Source of the DNA: Flagellimonas hadalis
Lineage (GTDB): Bacteria; Bacteroidota; Bacteroidia; Flavobacteriales; Flavobacteriaceae
Direction: 5' to 3'
Length of the DNA: 64,000 nucleotides
Assembly: GCF_007785775.2 (NCBI RefSeq)
Contig: NZ_VNIK02000002.1
Span: 213,321-277,320, forward strand
Shown here: positions 44,065-52,856 of the stretch, one piece after another
How the letters are laid out: each line of letters begins with the position of its first letter
Numbering within the stretch: position 1 is the first letter of the stretch
Made by a program: the position numbers and the translations under genes
The notes under the pieces: generated by a model
Databases searched by the model: none
What the model saw: the letters and a program-made list of their open reading frames with translations, nothing else
Told to the model about the DNA's origin: nothing

Positions 44065-44694
44065 GTGTTCAGTTTCATCAACAAGCTTTTTGGCACACCA
44101 AAGCAGCTATTGCAAGAAAAAGACCCCATGAAAAAATTTCTCGTCGTAGGCCTAGGGAACATTGGTTCAAAGTATGCCGAAACACGCCACAATATCGGGT
44201 TCAAGGTCCTGGATTTTTTGGCGCAACAGGAGGATTTTACTTTTGAAGATGCTAAACTGGGTGCAGCGGCCACCTTCAAGCATAAGGGAAAAAGCATCAT
44301 CTGTCTAAAGCCTTCCACATATATGAATCTTAGCGGCAAAGCGGTAAAATATTGGATGGACAAAGAGGGCATCCCCCTTGACAACGTCCTTATCATCACA
44401 GACGACATCAATCTCCCCTTTGGCACCATCAGACTGAAGACCAAAGGAAGTGATGGGGGCCACAATGGGCTCAAGGACATCCAAAATGTATTGCAGACGA
44501 TCCAGTACAATCGTTTTAGGTTTGGCGTAGGGGCCGATTTTGGCAAAGGAAAACAAGTGGATTATGTTCTGGGCGAATGGAACGAGGAAGAGATGAAGAC
44601 CATGCCCGAACGCTTAAAAATAGCGACAGAACTTGTCCGATCCTTTGTTTTTGCCGGTGTAAAGAACACCATGAACCTATTTAATGGGAAATAG
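44065..44694 (+). CDS. pth: Peptidyl-tRNA hydrolase
   Basis: 209 residues from a GTG at 44065, or 188 from the ATG at 44128. The extra N-terminus (MFSFINKLFGTPKQ) looks like the extension found in flavobacterial homologues, so the longer form is preferred with modest certainty. Core motifs: FLVVGLGNIGSKYAETRHNI with catalytic His, KPSTYMNLSGKAV, DDINLPFG with the catalytic Asp, and KGSDGGHNGLKDI. It frees tRNA from dropped-off peptidyl-tRNA. It sits after rplY, as in many genomes. Confidence 0.95.
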   Translation: MFSFINKLFGTPKQLLQEKDPMKKFLVVGLGNIGSKYAETRHNIGFKVLDFLAQQEDFTFEDAKLGAAATFKHKGKSIICLKPSTYMNLSGKAVKYWMDKEGIPLDNVLIITDDINLPFGTIRLKTKGSDGGHNGLKDIQNVLQTIQYNRFRFGVGADFGKGKQVDYVLGEWNEEEMKTMPERLKIATELVRSFVFAGVKNTMNLFNGK

Positions 44695-44697
44695 CCC

Positions 44698-45384
44698 TTA
44701 GTACACCTTGAATTCAAATACCCCGGAATCCGAAGTGTTGCCTTCCTCATCGGTGGTGATGATTTTCCAATAATATACCGTTGCAGATTCCACACTTACC
44801 GGAAATTCCATGGTATTGGCGTTAGTGGTTCCCACAGAGTCTTCTGGAAGGCTATCTGTTGAAAAGAACACCTCGAAGGAAGCTATATCGTTGTCCGCAT
44901 CTGCACCCTGCCATTCCAAGACGACTTCGTTGGCAATACTTTTCAATACGGTAGATCCTGATAACGGACTTACCAATTGGGCAGGAAAGGGAGGATACGT
45001 GGTCTGCGATCCCGCATTGTAAAAAAGCCATGTCTCGCTTGAAGCCACCTGATCAGATCGGGAACTTCGGGAAGTGACCGACCATGCAAAAGGGGTGCCC
45101 TTGGCAATGGAAAGGCTGGCCGAAGTAGACGATGTTGAAATGGTCTGGGGCACATTGGTATCAAGGTTGACCACACTCAAGGTATAACTTTCCGTATTCT
45201 TGGAGGCCTTCCACTGAAAAGTGACCTGGCTCAAGGTTTCATTGACACTGACACCGGTGGTACACTCGGAATTTTCATCTGGAAACACCAATTCCGCCCC
45301 TTCGGGTGCAGGCGGCGGACCATCATCACCCCCGCATGAAACCAACAAAGCCAATATGGACAGCCCTAAAATCTTCCGAATCAT
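44698..45384 (-). CDS. Lipoprotein with fibronectin-III-like domains
   Basis: 228 residues. The lipoprotein signal is short: SILALLVSCGGDDG (Cys17). Two Fn3-like units follow, with VTFQWKASKNTESYTLSV and, in the second, VVLEWQGADADNDIASFEVFF and the closing YYWKIITTDEEGN. Its start overlaps the end of the big peptidase gene by 4 bp (ATGA), so the two are translationally coupled and the lipoprotein may assist or anchor the peptidase. Function unknown. Confidence 0.75.
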   Translation of the reverse strand: MIRKILGLSILALLVSCGGDDGPPPAPEGAELVFPDENSECTTGVSVNETLSQVTFQWKASKNTESYTLSVVNLDTNVPQTISTSSTSASLSIAKGTPFAWSVTSRSSRSDQVASSETWLFYNAGSQTTYPPFPAQLVSPLSGSTVLKSIANEVVLEWQGADADNDIASFEVFFSTDSLPEDSVGTTNANTMEFPVSVESATVYYWKIITTDEEGNTSDSGVFEFKVY

Positions 45385-48300
45385 CTTTTTATGAATTTAA
45401 ACATTTCCCTTGCCCCATTTTTGTCCAGACCAAGGTAATAGATTCCCTTTGGCAGCATGGACAGGTCCAGTTGAAGGTTCTCCCCAGTAGCTTTTCTTTC
45501 ATCGGTTAAAACCAATCGCCCATTGACCGAAAAAACCTCTATACCCACATTCCCCACAAAACCGCCCAAATAAACTTCGGTAACGGCATCCACCGGATTG
45601 GGGGAAAGTATCGGCCTAGAAGAATAGAAAAAGGTCTTTTCAAAAACCCCTTGGCATGGCAAATTGGAATAGACCCTCAGTATATTGACGCCCTCTTTCA
45701 GGGTCATTTGTGCTTTGGACAATTCCGTTTGGGTGACCAGACCGTTGAGCTCCACATTGTACAAGGTCGCCCCGCTTAAGGTAAGGTCCAAGACATTTGA
45801 GTTCAAAAGGGCTGAAATGTCCAGTTCATCAGGTTGGGTAATCACCGCGGTGAAACACACTTCCTGATAGGTGATCATTCCATTGGTCCCCGTAATGCAT
45901 ACGGAATATTCGCCTGCACTAAGGCTTCCAAAAGTATGGGAGTTGGTAAAATCAACATTCACCGGAGCCCCTCCACCTTCCAAAACAGCACTATAGGCGA
46001 TGGATGTGTTTTCTGGGACAATGGTGATGGAACCATTATTGCTGTTCCTACAACTTTCACTTTGGATCTCTATCCCAAAATTATCCGAGGCAAACCGATA
46101 AATGGCGCAACCATTGGTGTCCACTTCTACGCCCTTCGGCGTTCCCAAACACAGGTCGTCGCCATCATCAAAAACCCCGTCTTCATCATCATCCGGTCTG
46201 TAAACTCCCTCGACACAGATATCGAGCGAAAATGCCACCAACTCACCGCCATCGCTTGGAGCGGTATCCTGCACCTCCAACGTCCATTCGCCTAAAATGG
46301 ACTCTCCCTGCAACGAACCCAGCGAGCCCAAAGGACGAACCATTCCCGAAATTGCGGGGTTACCGGAACATGAAATGGGTTCACCATCATCATCAAAGAC
46401 CGCATTGACATTGTTCAATTCGCCACAAGTATTGGAAATCAGGGCCACTCTTGTGCCCGCTGGCGAAACCAAGGTGACGATAAGGTCTTCCAGATAGGAA
46501 TGGTCAATTTCCAAGTTCACATTGATGTCGGAAATCGGGAGGTCTTCAAAAAATTGAATGGAAGAAGTCACCAAAGGTGTCCCCACGGATGAAATATCCT
46601 GACGGACGTTCCTGGCCTCGTAGCTCTTACAATTCACCTGCGAAGTGGTAAAGCTAAAAACAGTACCAAAGGCTCCCGTGCCACAGCCATTACTGGGACG
46701 AACCCTCCAAAAATATTCGGTTTCCTGTTCCAGGGCCGTGGTCTTGTAAAAATTGAAAGGCACCGTAACGGATTCTACCACATCCACAAAACCAATGTCC
46801 GTGGCAATTTCCACATCATAACTTGAATAAAGGGGATTTTCTTCCCAGAGGAGTTGGGCGTTCAAGGAAACCCCGGTCTCCCCGTTGGCGGGGGAACTGG
46901 GCAAAACATCTGCAAATACCCCATCCTGTACCGTTAGGGACAAGACCACACTCTTGGTCACGGAAGCGGAAGTGGAGGTCACCGTAATATCATATACGCC
47001 AGGAGCAACTCCAATGGTGTTGGATAGGGTCAGATTCACAGCCGTATCATTGGCACTGGCATCCAAGGGAGTAAAAATGGCGTTGAGGCCCACAGGGACA
47101 TCCGCAGAAAAAGTGGATGTTTCGCCGAAGCCCGAATAGGCTTCATACACAAATGGGATCACGATATCATCTGGCTGGCAGACCTCAAAATCCAGGGCAT
47201 CAAAGTTCAATACCACCTGTGATTCTTCAATGGTAAAGTTGGATGCGTTCATGGCAAAGAATATGTTGTCACTTGCTTTCACCATAATTCTGGCCGAACT
47301 GGTAACGTTTCCGGGTAAAAGGACTTCCTCGCCTCCATCGTTGAGGGTATTTTCCAACAGGATGATGGGAAAGCTCAACCCTCCATCCAAGGAAAGGAAA
47401 ATATCCACGGTCTTGGCATCTATGGGCAAGATATTGGTATGGGCAACGTCCCATGTGATTTCTTGTACGGAACCAGCTTCGTAAGTTTCGTTTGAAGCTT
47501 GTGAGGTGACCACAAAGGGTCCAGCAGCCTTCACCACCTTTACCTCCAACACATCGGAAATGACCTGTCCACCACCAGCCACATTGTCCCTCACGGTACA
47601 GGCAAAGCGTAGATCACGTTCAATTTCTGACACGGTTTCCCATGCACTGCCCTCCGCAGGTGAGGTTTGGATCAAATTGCCCTGGGCCACTTCCGAAAGT
47701 CTGGGAAAGTAACGGGCTGGGTCTGTACTGGGCGGCAATGACCTAAAAATGGCGCCACTGGGATTTGTGGGCCCAAAATTTGCCGTGGTCACAACCCCAT
47801 CGTCAATTTGCTCCCAAGTATAGGTGAGCACATCCCCTACATCTGGATCTGTTGCGTTTCCTTCCAGCACAAAAGCCGTGCCTCTGGGTATGATAAAATC
47901 GTCCACCGGGGTCAGCACAGGAGGTGAGTTGGTCAATGGTGTTGTCACAGCGCAGGAAACCGTTTCCAAATACGCGGATATCTGTAGAATACTATTATAA
48001 TGAAAGTAATCATCCCCATTGGCAGCAACATTGTTCCCTGACACGATTCCTGCATAGCCCATAATGGTGCTCCCACTGGCCGGTTCGGCCTGCACACCTG
48101 TACCCTCGGATTCAAAGGACCAAGTATGGAAGGCCCCAAACTGATGCCCCAATTCATGTGCCACAAAATCAATATCAAAAACATCACCTTGCGGGATGGA
48201 TGCAGATGAAAAAGCACTACCCTTTCTATTATCGATGCAAACGGAGCCAATAAACCCTGCATTCCCATTGTTCTGGGAAGCCGATTGCACCTTGTGGAAC

Positions 48301-49151
48301 AAATGGCCCACATCGTAATTGGCCTCTCCAATGACCGAAGTGAGCGTAGATTGTACCTGCGAATTGAAACTGCTACTATAAGGGTCCGAAGCGGCGTTGG
48401 TGAAAATAATCTGGTCGTTGTTGGCGACCAACTCCAAAGTGACTCCTAGATCGGTCTCAAAAACCTCGTTCACCCGTGTAATGGTGGCATTGATGGCTGC
48501 CAAAGCCCCTGCGACAGTGCCCCCATGGTGGGCCGTATATTCCCCTGTGGTCGACACAGCGATCCTGAACTTTCGCAATACCTGATCGTCCACCAAGGGC
48601 ACAATGGTCTTTCCCGTGGCCATTACGGATTTTTGGGTCTCGCAGATAAAGTTCTCCTTTTCGGCAGCCCCTGCCCCTTCATTATAAACAACATAGGTGT
48701 CCGTGGCATTGGATACGGGCTCCATAAAGGTCTTTTTGTGTGTGCCCAGATCCACTACCATACCTTCAAGGCCCTTTGGCGAGCTACTTAGTTTGATCTT
48801 ATATTTTCCGTCGGGGCTTACCCCTGTGTAGGATTTGATGTCCGGATATTTTTTTGCGAGATCAGGGTGGAATACTGGGGTTTCCTCCAAATAGAAAGGA
48901 ACGACCTCCCCATCGGCACCCGGCAGATAGACCACTTGTTTTCCTTTGGAAGTAGACATTGACCCCATTTCTTTGGAAAAAAGGGCCCTATCCAGCGTAA
49001 AGACCTTTTCGGCCTTTCCCATGTCCTTGATGGACACACTCTTCAGATGGGATTGTTTGGGGATGGATTTCCAATACCCCTGCTGCCCACGAACGGAAAA
49101 GCAGCTAAAAATTATGGTTATTGAAAAAACAAGGTGTAATTTAGCTTTCAT
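45381..49151 (-). CDS. Secreted reprolysin-like metallopeptidase with P-domain and T9SS type A sorting signal
   Basis: 1256 residues. Signal peptide (SITIIFSCFSVRGQ), propeptide, then an M12/M72-type zinc peptidase with HELGHQFGAFHTW at about 332 (HExxHxxGxxH) and a later Met-turn STIMGYAGI. Next come Ig/Fn3-like domains, a proprotein-convertase P-domain (about 865-1000; VNLEIDHSYLEDLIVTLVSP, GEWTLEVQDTAPSDGG), a calcium-type repeat (DDDEDGVFDDGDD) and a type A sorting domain (LSPNPVDAVTEVYLGG, MLPKGIYYLGL, KFIKR). It should be exported by T9SS and degrade proteins outside the cell. It needs zinc. Confidence 0.93.
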   Translation of the reverse strand: MKAKLHLVFSITIIFSCFSVRGQQGYWKSIPKQSHLKSVSIKDMGKAEKVFTLDRALFSKEMGSMSTSKGKQVVYLPGADGEVVPFYLEETPVFHPDLAKKYPDIKSYTGVSPDGKYKIKLSSSPKGLEGMVVDLGTHKKTFMEPVSNATDTYVVYNEGAGAAEKENFICETQKSVMATGKTIVPLVDDQVLRKFRIAVSTTGEYTAHHGGTVAGALAAINATITRVNEVFETDLGVTLELVANNDQIIFTNAASDPYSSSFNSQVQSTLTSVIGEANYDVGHLFHKVQSASQNNGNAGFIGSVCIDNRKGSAFSSASIPQGDVFDIDFVAHELGHQFGAFHTWSFESEGTGVQAEPASGSTIMGYAGIVSGNNVAANGDDYFHYNSILQISAYLETVSCAVTTPLTNSPPVLTPVDDFIIPRGTAFVLEGNATDPDVGDVLTYTWEQIDDGVVTTANFGPTNPSGAIFRSLPPSTDPARYFPRLSEVAQGNLIQTSPAEGSAWETVSEIERDLRFACTVRDNVAGGGQVISDVLEVKVVKAAGPFVVTSQASNETYEAGSVQEITWDVAHTNILPIDAKTVDIFLSLDGGLSFPIILLENTLNDGGEEVLLPGNVTSSARIMVKASDNIFFAMNASNFTIEESQVVLNFDALDFEVCQPDDIVIPFVYEAYSGFGETSTFSADVPVGLNAIFTPLDASANDTAVNLTLSNTIGVAPGVYDITVTSTSASVTKSVVLSLTVQDGVFADVLPSSPANGETGVSLNAQLLWEENPLYSSYDVEIATDIGFVDVVESVTVPFNFYKTTALEQETEYFWRVRPSNGCGTGAFGTVFSFTTSQVNCKSYEARNVRQDISSVGTPLVTSSIQFFEDLPISDINVNLEIDHSYLEDLIVTLVSPAGTRVALISNTCGELNNVNAVFDDDGEPISCSGNPAISGMVRPLGSLGSLQGESILGEWTLEVQDTAPSDGGELVAFSLDICVEGVYRPDDDEDGVFDDGDDLCLGTPKGVEVDTNGCAIYRFASDNFGIEIQSESCRNSNNGSITIVPENTSIAYSAVLEGGGAPVNVDFTNSHTFGSLSAGEYSVCITGTNGMITYQEVCFTAVITQPDELDISALLNSNVLDLTLSGATLYNVELNGLVTQTELSKAQMTLKEGVNILRVYSNLPCQGVFEKTFFYSSRPILSPNPVDAVTEVYLGGFVGNVGIEVFSVNGRLVLTDERKATGENLQLDLSMLPKGIYYLGLDKNGAREMFKFIKR

Positions 49152-49207
49152 ACCGATTCAGGGCGTAGTATTAATTCAAATGTAAGCCTTTTTTATTTCT
49201 TGATCAG

Positions 49208-50137
49208 TTGGAAACAATCCATAACATTTCTCAATTCAATGATATCCAATTCCAAACAGTGACCACCATCGGCACCTTTGATGGTGTGCACCTAGGTCAC
49301 CGAAAGATATTGGAACGCCTCACAAATAATGCCAAAAAAACAGGGCTGAAATCCACCGTGCTCACTTTCTTTCCCCATCCGCGGATGGTACTGCAGAAAG
49401 ATGTGGACATCAAACTGTTGAACACCCTGGAGGAAAAGACCCAGATATTGGAAACCTTGGGCCTGGAATATTTGATCGTACACCCATTTACAAAGGAGTT
49501 TTCAAGGTTGTCCGCCACTGATTTTGTGAACGATATTTTGGTGAACGGTCTCAAGACCAAAAAAATCATCATCGGTTACGACCATAGGTTCGGGCGCAAC
49601 AGAAATGCCAACATCCAAGACCTCATTGCCTTTGGCGAAACCTTGGACTTTGAGGTGGAGGAAATCCCCGCCCAGGAAGTGGACGACATTTCGGTGAGTT
49701 CCACTAAGATCCGAAAGGCACTTTTGGAAGGCGACATCACCACGGCCAACAATTACCTGAGCTATGCCTATATGCTCACCGGAACCATAAAAAAAGGCAA
49801 GGGAATGGGAAGGGACTTCGGGTTTCCGACTGCGAACCTACACATTGCCGAAACCTATAAACTCATTCCTAAGACAGGGGCCTATGTGGTCAACAGCACC
49901 ATCAATGGTAAAGTGTATTTTGGGATGATGAACATAGGATTCAACCCCACAGTTGATGGCACCGAAAAGAGCATCGAGGTCAATTTTTTCGATTTTGAAG
50001 GCGACCTTTATGGTCAAAAGATACAGGTATCCCTCCTCCACCGGATTCGGGACGAACAAAAATTCAGTTCCATTGAAGAACTCAAGACGCAACTGAAAAA
50101 GGACAAAGACTACTCGTTGGAACTAATCTCCAAATAG
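49208..50137 (+). CDS. ribF: Bifunctional riboflavin kinase / FAD synthetase
   Basis: 309 residues from a TTG at 49208 that gives the usual N-terminus (ETIHNISQFND, then VTTIGTFDGVHLGHRKIL). The adenylyltransferase domain has GTFDGVHLGH and IIGYDHRFGRNR; the kinase domain has GKGMGRDFGFPTANL and MMNIGFNPTVDG. It makes FMN and FAD. No FMN riboswitch is seen upstream. The next gene starts immediately after its stop, so the two are co-transcribed. Confidence 0.95.
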   Translation: METIHNISQFNDIQFQTVTTIGTFDGVHLGHRKILERLTNNAKKTGLKSTVLTFFPHPRMVLQKDVDIKLLNTLEEKTQILETLGLEYLIVHPFTKEFSRLSATDFVNDILVNGLKTKKIIIGYDHRFGRNRNANIQDLIAFGETLDFEVEEIPAQEVDDISVSSTKIRKALLEGDITTANNYLSYAYMLTGTIKKGKGMGRDFGFPTANLHIAETYKLIPKTGAYVVNSTINGKVYFGMMNIGFNPTVDGTEKSIEVNFFDFEGDLYGQKIQVSLLHRIRDEQKFSSIEELKTQLKKDKDYSLELISK

Positions 50138-51454
50138 ATGCTGGCCCATTTCCTGTTCAAAAAGATAGACAACGCCCAACTCATCGTCTTTCGGATTTTC
50201 TACGGGCTTTTGGTGAGCGCGGAATGCTATGGTGCCATAGCCACCGGTTGGGTGCGGAGAACCTTGGTGGAACCCAAGTTCACCTTCTCCTTTATCGGTT
50301 TTGAATGGCTACAGCCCCTTCCAGGCAACGGCATGTACATCTATTTCGCTATCATGGGCACTTTGGGCCTGATGATCGCCCTGGGCTATCGGTACCGTTT
50401 TTCGGCACTTGCCTTCGCCGTGATGTGGACTGGGGTCTATCTCATGCAAAAGACGTCCTACAACAACCATTATTACTTGTTGATGCTGTTGGCCTACATC
50501 ATGGCCTTTTTTCCGGCCCACAAGGATGCTTCGCTGGACGCAAAGCGCAATCCCAGCCTACGGTCGCACAGTATGTTCAACTGGATACGGTGGACCATCA
50601 TCTTGCAATTGTTCATTGTCTATACCTATGCCTCCGTTGCCAAACTGTATGCCGATTGGCTGGATTTCAGCATGATAGATGTTTTGATGCAGTCCAAAAA
50701 AGATTATTTTCTTATTGGTGAGTTGCTCCAACAAAAGTGGGTGCACAAAATTGTGGCCATCTTCGGTATTCTCTTTGACCTGCTCATCGTTCCCGCGCTT
50801 TTGTGGAAGCCCACACGGAAGATTGCCTTTGTGCTGTCCATTTTTTTTCATCTTTTCAACAGCATTGTGTTCCAGATCGGGATCTTTCCCTATCTGTCCC
50901 TTGCCTTTACCCTATTCTTTTTTGAACCACAGACCATCCGGAATATTTTTCTCAAGACCAAGGCCGTTAAAATTGACAAAACCATCGTCATTCCAAAATC
51001 CAAAAACCGCATTCTGGTCATCTTGGGGATTTACTTTGTAATCCAGATCTCATTGCCGCTGAGGCATCATTTTTTTGTGGATGATGTGCTCTGGACCGAG
51101 GAGGGGCATCGATTGAGTTGGCGCATGATGCTGCGCAGCCGCTCCGGGACCATCCGCTACCGGGTGGTGAACAAGGAAACCGAAAAGGTGACCTACATCG
51201 ACCTCAAAGAATACCTCACCGCCAAACAGCGTAATCGAGTGGCCTGCTATCCCGATTTTTCATGGCAGTTTGCCCAACGCCTCAAAAAAGAATTTGCCGA
51301 AAAAGGAGAGGATGTCCAAGTTTTTGTGGACAACAAGGTAAAGGTGAACCAAGGGTCGTACCATGAGTTCATCGACCCGGAAGTAGATCTGGCCAGTGTG
51401 CCGTGGAAGCATTTCTCCCACAACGAATGGATTCTCCCTTTACCCAAGGAATAA
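50138..51454 (+). CDS. HTTM-domain membrane protein (vitamin K gamma-carboxylase-like)
   Basis: 438 residues whose ATG follows the ribF TAG with no gap. About eight membrane segments (first at QLIVFRIFYGLLVSAECYG, later YIYFAIMGTLGLMIALGY, NHYYLLMLLAYIMAFFPAH, IILQLFIVYTYASVAKL) match the HTTM fold shared with vitamin K-dependent gamma-carboxylase. Family features include a charged HKDASLDAKRN loop and a C-terminal soluble part (about 330-438; WRMMLRSRSGTIRYRV). Bacterial members have no agreed function; epoxide- or quinone-linked chemistry in the membrane is possible. Adjacency to ribF may be only positional. Confidence 0.85.
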   Translation: MLAHFLFKKIDNAQLIVFRIFYGLLVSAECYGAIATGWVRRTLVEPKFTFSFIGFEWLQPLPGNGMYIYFAIMGTLGLMIALGYRYRFSALAFAVMWTGVYLMQKTSYNNHYYLLMLLAYIMAFFPAHKDASLDAKRNPSLRSHSMFNWIRWTIILQLFIVYTYASVAKLYADWLDFSMIDVLMQSKKDYFLIGELLQQKWVHKIVAIFGILFDLLIVPALLWKPTRKIAFVLSIFFHLFNSIVFQIGIFPYLSLAFTLFFFEPQTIRNIFLKTKAVKIDKTIVIPKSKNRILVILGIYFVIQISLPLRHHFFVDDVLWTEEGHRLSWRMMLRSRSGTIRYRVVNKETEKVTYIDLKEYLTAKQRNRVACYPDFSWQFAQRLKKEFAEKGEDVQVFVDNKVKVNQGSYHEFIDPEVDLASVPWKHFSHNEWILPLPKE

Positions 51455-51458
51455 TAAG

Positions 51459-51489
51459 TTGGGGACTTCTTAATATTCGATTAAATTTG
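51459..51489 (+). promoter_or_regulatory. Promoter of serS
   Basis: TTG (51459-51461) and TAAATTTG (51482-51489) are exactly 20 bp apart, a full match to the Bacteroidota consensus, 17 bp upstream of the serS ATG. It starts only 5 bp after the previous stop. Confidence 0.8.
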
Positions 51490-51506
51490 CGGCTCAAAAT
51501 AAGGCC

Positions 51507-52778
51507 ATGCTTCAATTACAGATTCTCAGGGAAAACAAGGAAAATGTCATCACTGCTCTAAAAAAGCGCAATATCGATGCAGGACCCATGGTGTCCAAGG
51601 TTTTGGAACTCGATGAAAAACGACGTGCCATACAGACCCAATTGGACAACACATTGGCCGAATCCAACAAACTTTCCAAGGAAATCGGGATGCTCTTCAA
51701 ATCTGGAAAGGCACAAGAGGCCAATGAACTGAAGGAAAAGACCGCTGGCCTGAAGGAAGCCTCAAAACAATTGGGCGACGACCTGAATGCCACCGCGACC
51801 GCCCTGCAGGAGCAATTGTACCTGATTCCCAACATGCCCCATGCCTTGGTGCCTGCCGGAAGTTCCGAAGAAGACAATGAAGAGGTTTACCGCGAGGGTG
51901 ACGTTCCCAAACTATCCGAAGGGGCATTGCCACACTGGGAGCTGGCCAAAAAATACGACATCATCGATTTTGAACTGGGTGTCAAGATCACAGGTGCCGG
52001 GTTTCCCGTCTATAAAGGCAAGGGTGCCCGTCTGCAACGCGCCCTGATCTCCTATTTCCTGGACAAGAACACCGAAGCGGGATATACCGAAATGCAGGTG
52101 CCGCACTTGGTCAACGAAGCCTCTGGTTATGGAACCGGACAATTGCCCGACAAGGAAGGGCAAATGTACCATGTGCAGGCCGATGACCTGTACCTTATCC
52201 CGACCGCCGAGGTACCCGTGACCAACCTGCACCGCGACGACCTATTGGCCGAAAGTGATTTTCCCATCAAATACACGGGCTACACCCCTTGTTTTAGAAG
52301 GGAGGCCGGAAGCTATGGCGCGCATGTGCGCGGACTCAACCGCCTGCACCAGTTCGACAAGGTGGAAATTGTGCGTTTGGAACATCCCGACAATTCCTAC
52401 AAGGCCTTGGACGAAATGGTGGAGCACGTGAAAAATATCCTAAGAGAACTGAAACTGCCCTACCGCATCCTTCGCCTTTGTGGGGGAGATCTGGGGTTCA
52501 CCTCTGCCCTCACCTACGATTTTGAAGTCTTTTCCACCGCACAGGACCGTTGGTTGGAGATCAGTTCCGTTTCCAATTTTGAGACCTTTCAGGCCAATCG
52601 CCTCAAGCTCCGCTACAAGGACGAGACCGGGAAGAGCCAGTTGGCCCACACCCTGAACGGTAGCTCTTTGGCATTGCCCAGGGTATTGGCGGGCATCTTG
52701 GAAAATTACCAGACCGAAAACGGCATCCAGATTCCCGAAGTCTTGGTTCCCTATTGTGGGTTCGATGTAATCGACTAG
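51507..52778 (+). CDS. serS: Seryl-tRNA synthetase
   Basis: 423 residues, normal length. The N-terminal antiparallel coiled coil (about 30-100) binds the long arm of tRNA-Ser. The class II core has the TxE-type motif PTAEVPVTNLHRD, motif 2 CFRREAGSYGAHVRGLNRLH (first 20 residues), and motif 3 NGSSLALPRVLAGILENYQ. It charges tRNA-Ser (and tRNA-Sec where present). It has its own promoter and is followed by a separate promoter for the next gene. Confidence 0.97.
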   Translation: MLQLQILRENKENVITALKKRNIDAGPMVSKVLELDEKRRAIQTQLDNTLAESNKLSKEIGMLFKSGKAQEANELKEKTAGLKEASKQLGDDLNATATALQEQLYLIPNMPHALVPAGSSEEDNEEVYREGDVPKLSEGALPHWELAKKYDIIDFELGVKITGAGFPVYKGKGARLQRALISYFLDKNTEAGYTEMQVPHLVNEASGYGTGQLPDKEGQMYHVQADDLYLIPTAEVPVTNLHRDDLLAESDFPIKYTGYTPCFRREAGSYGAHVRGLNRLHQFDKVEIVRLEHPDNSYKALDEMVEHVKNILRELKLPYRILRLCGGDLGFTSALTYDFEVFSTAQDRWLEISSVSNFETFQANRLKLRYKDETGKSQLAHTLNGSSLALPRVLAGILENYQTENGIQIPEVLVPYCGFDVID

Positions 52779-52832
52779 GGTTTTCAATCAATTATTTGGA
52801 TTCGCTTAACAGAATCCCGGACATTTCTACGT

Positions 52833-52840
52833 TATATTTG
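52833..52840 (+). promoter_or_regulatory. -7 element for the TPR gene
   Basis: TATATTTG, an exact TAnnTTTG match, 16 bp before the TTG start at 52857. No TTG at the ideal -33 distance. Confidence 0.45.
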
Positions 52841-52856
52841 AAATAAAAACAAGCGC

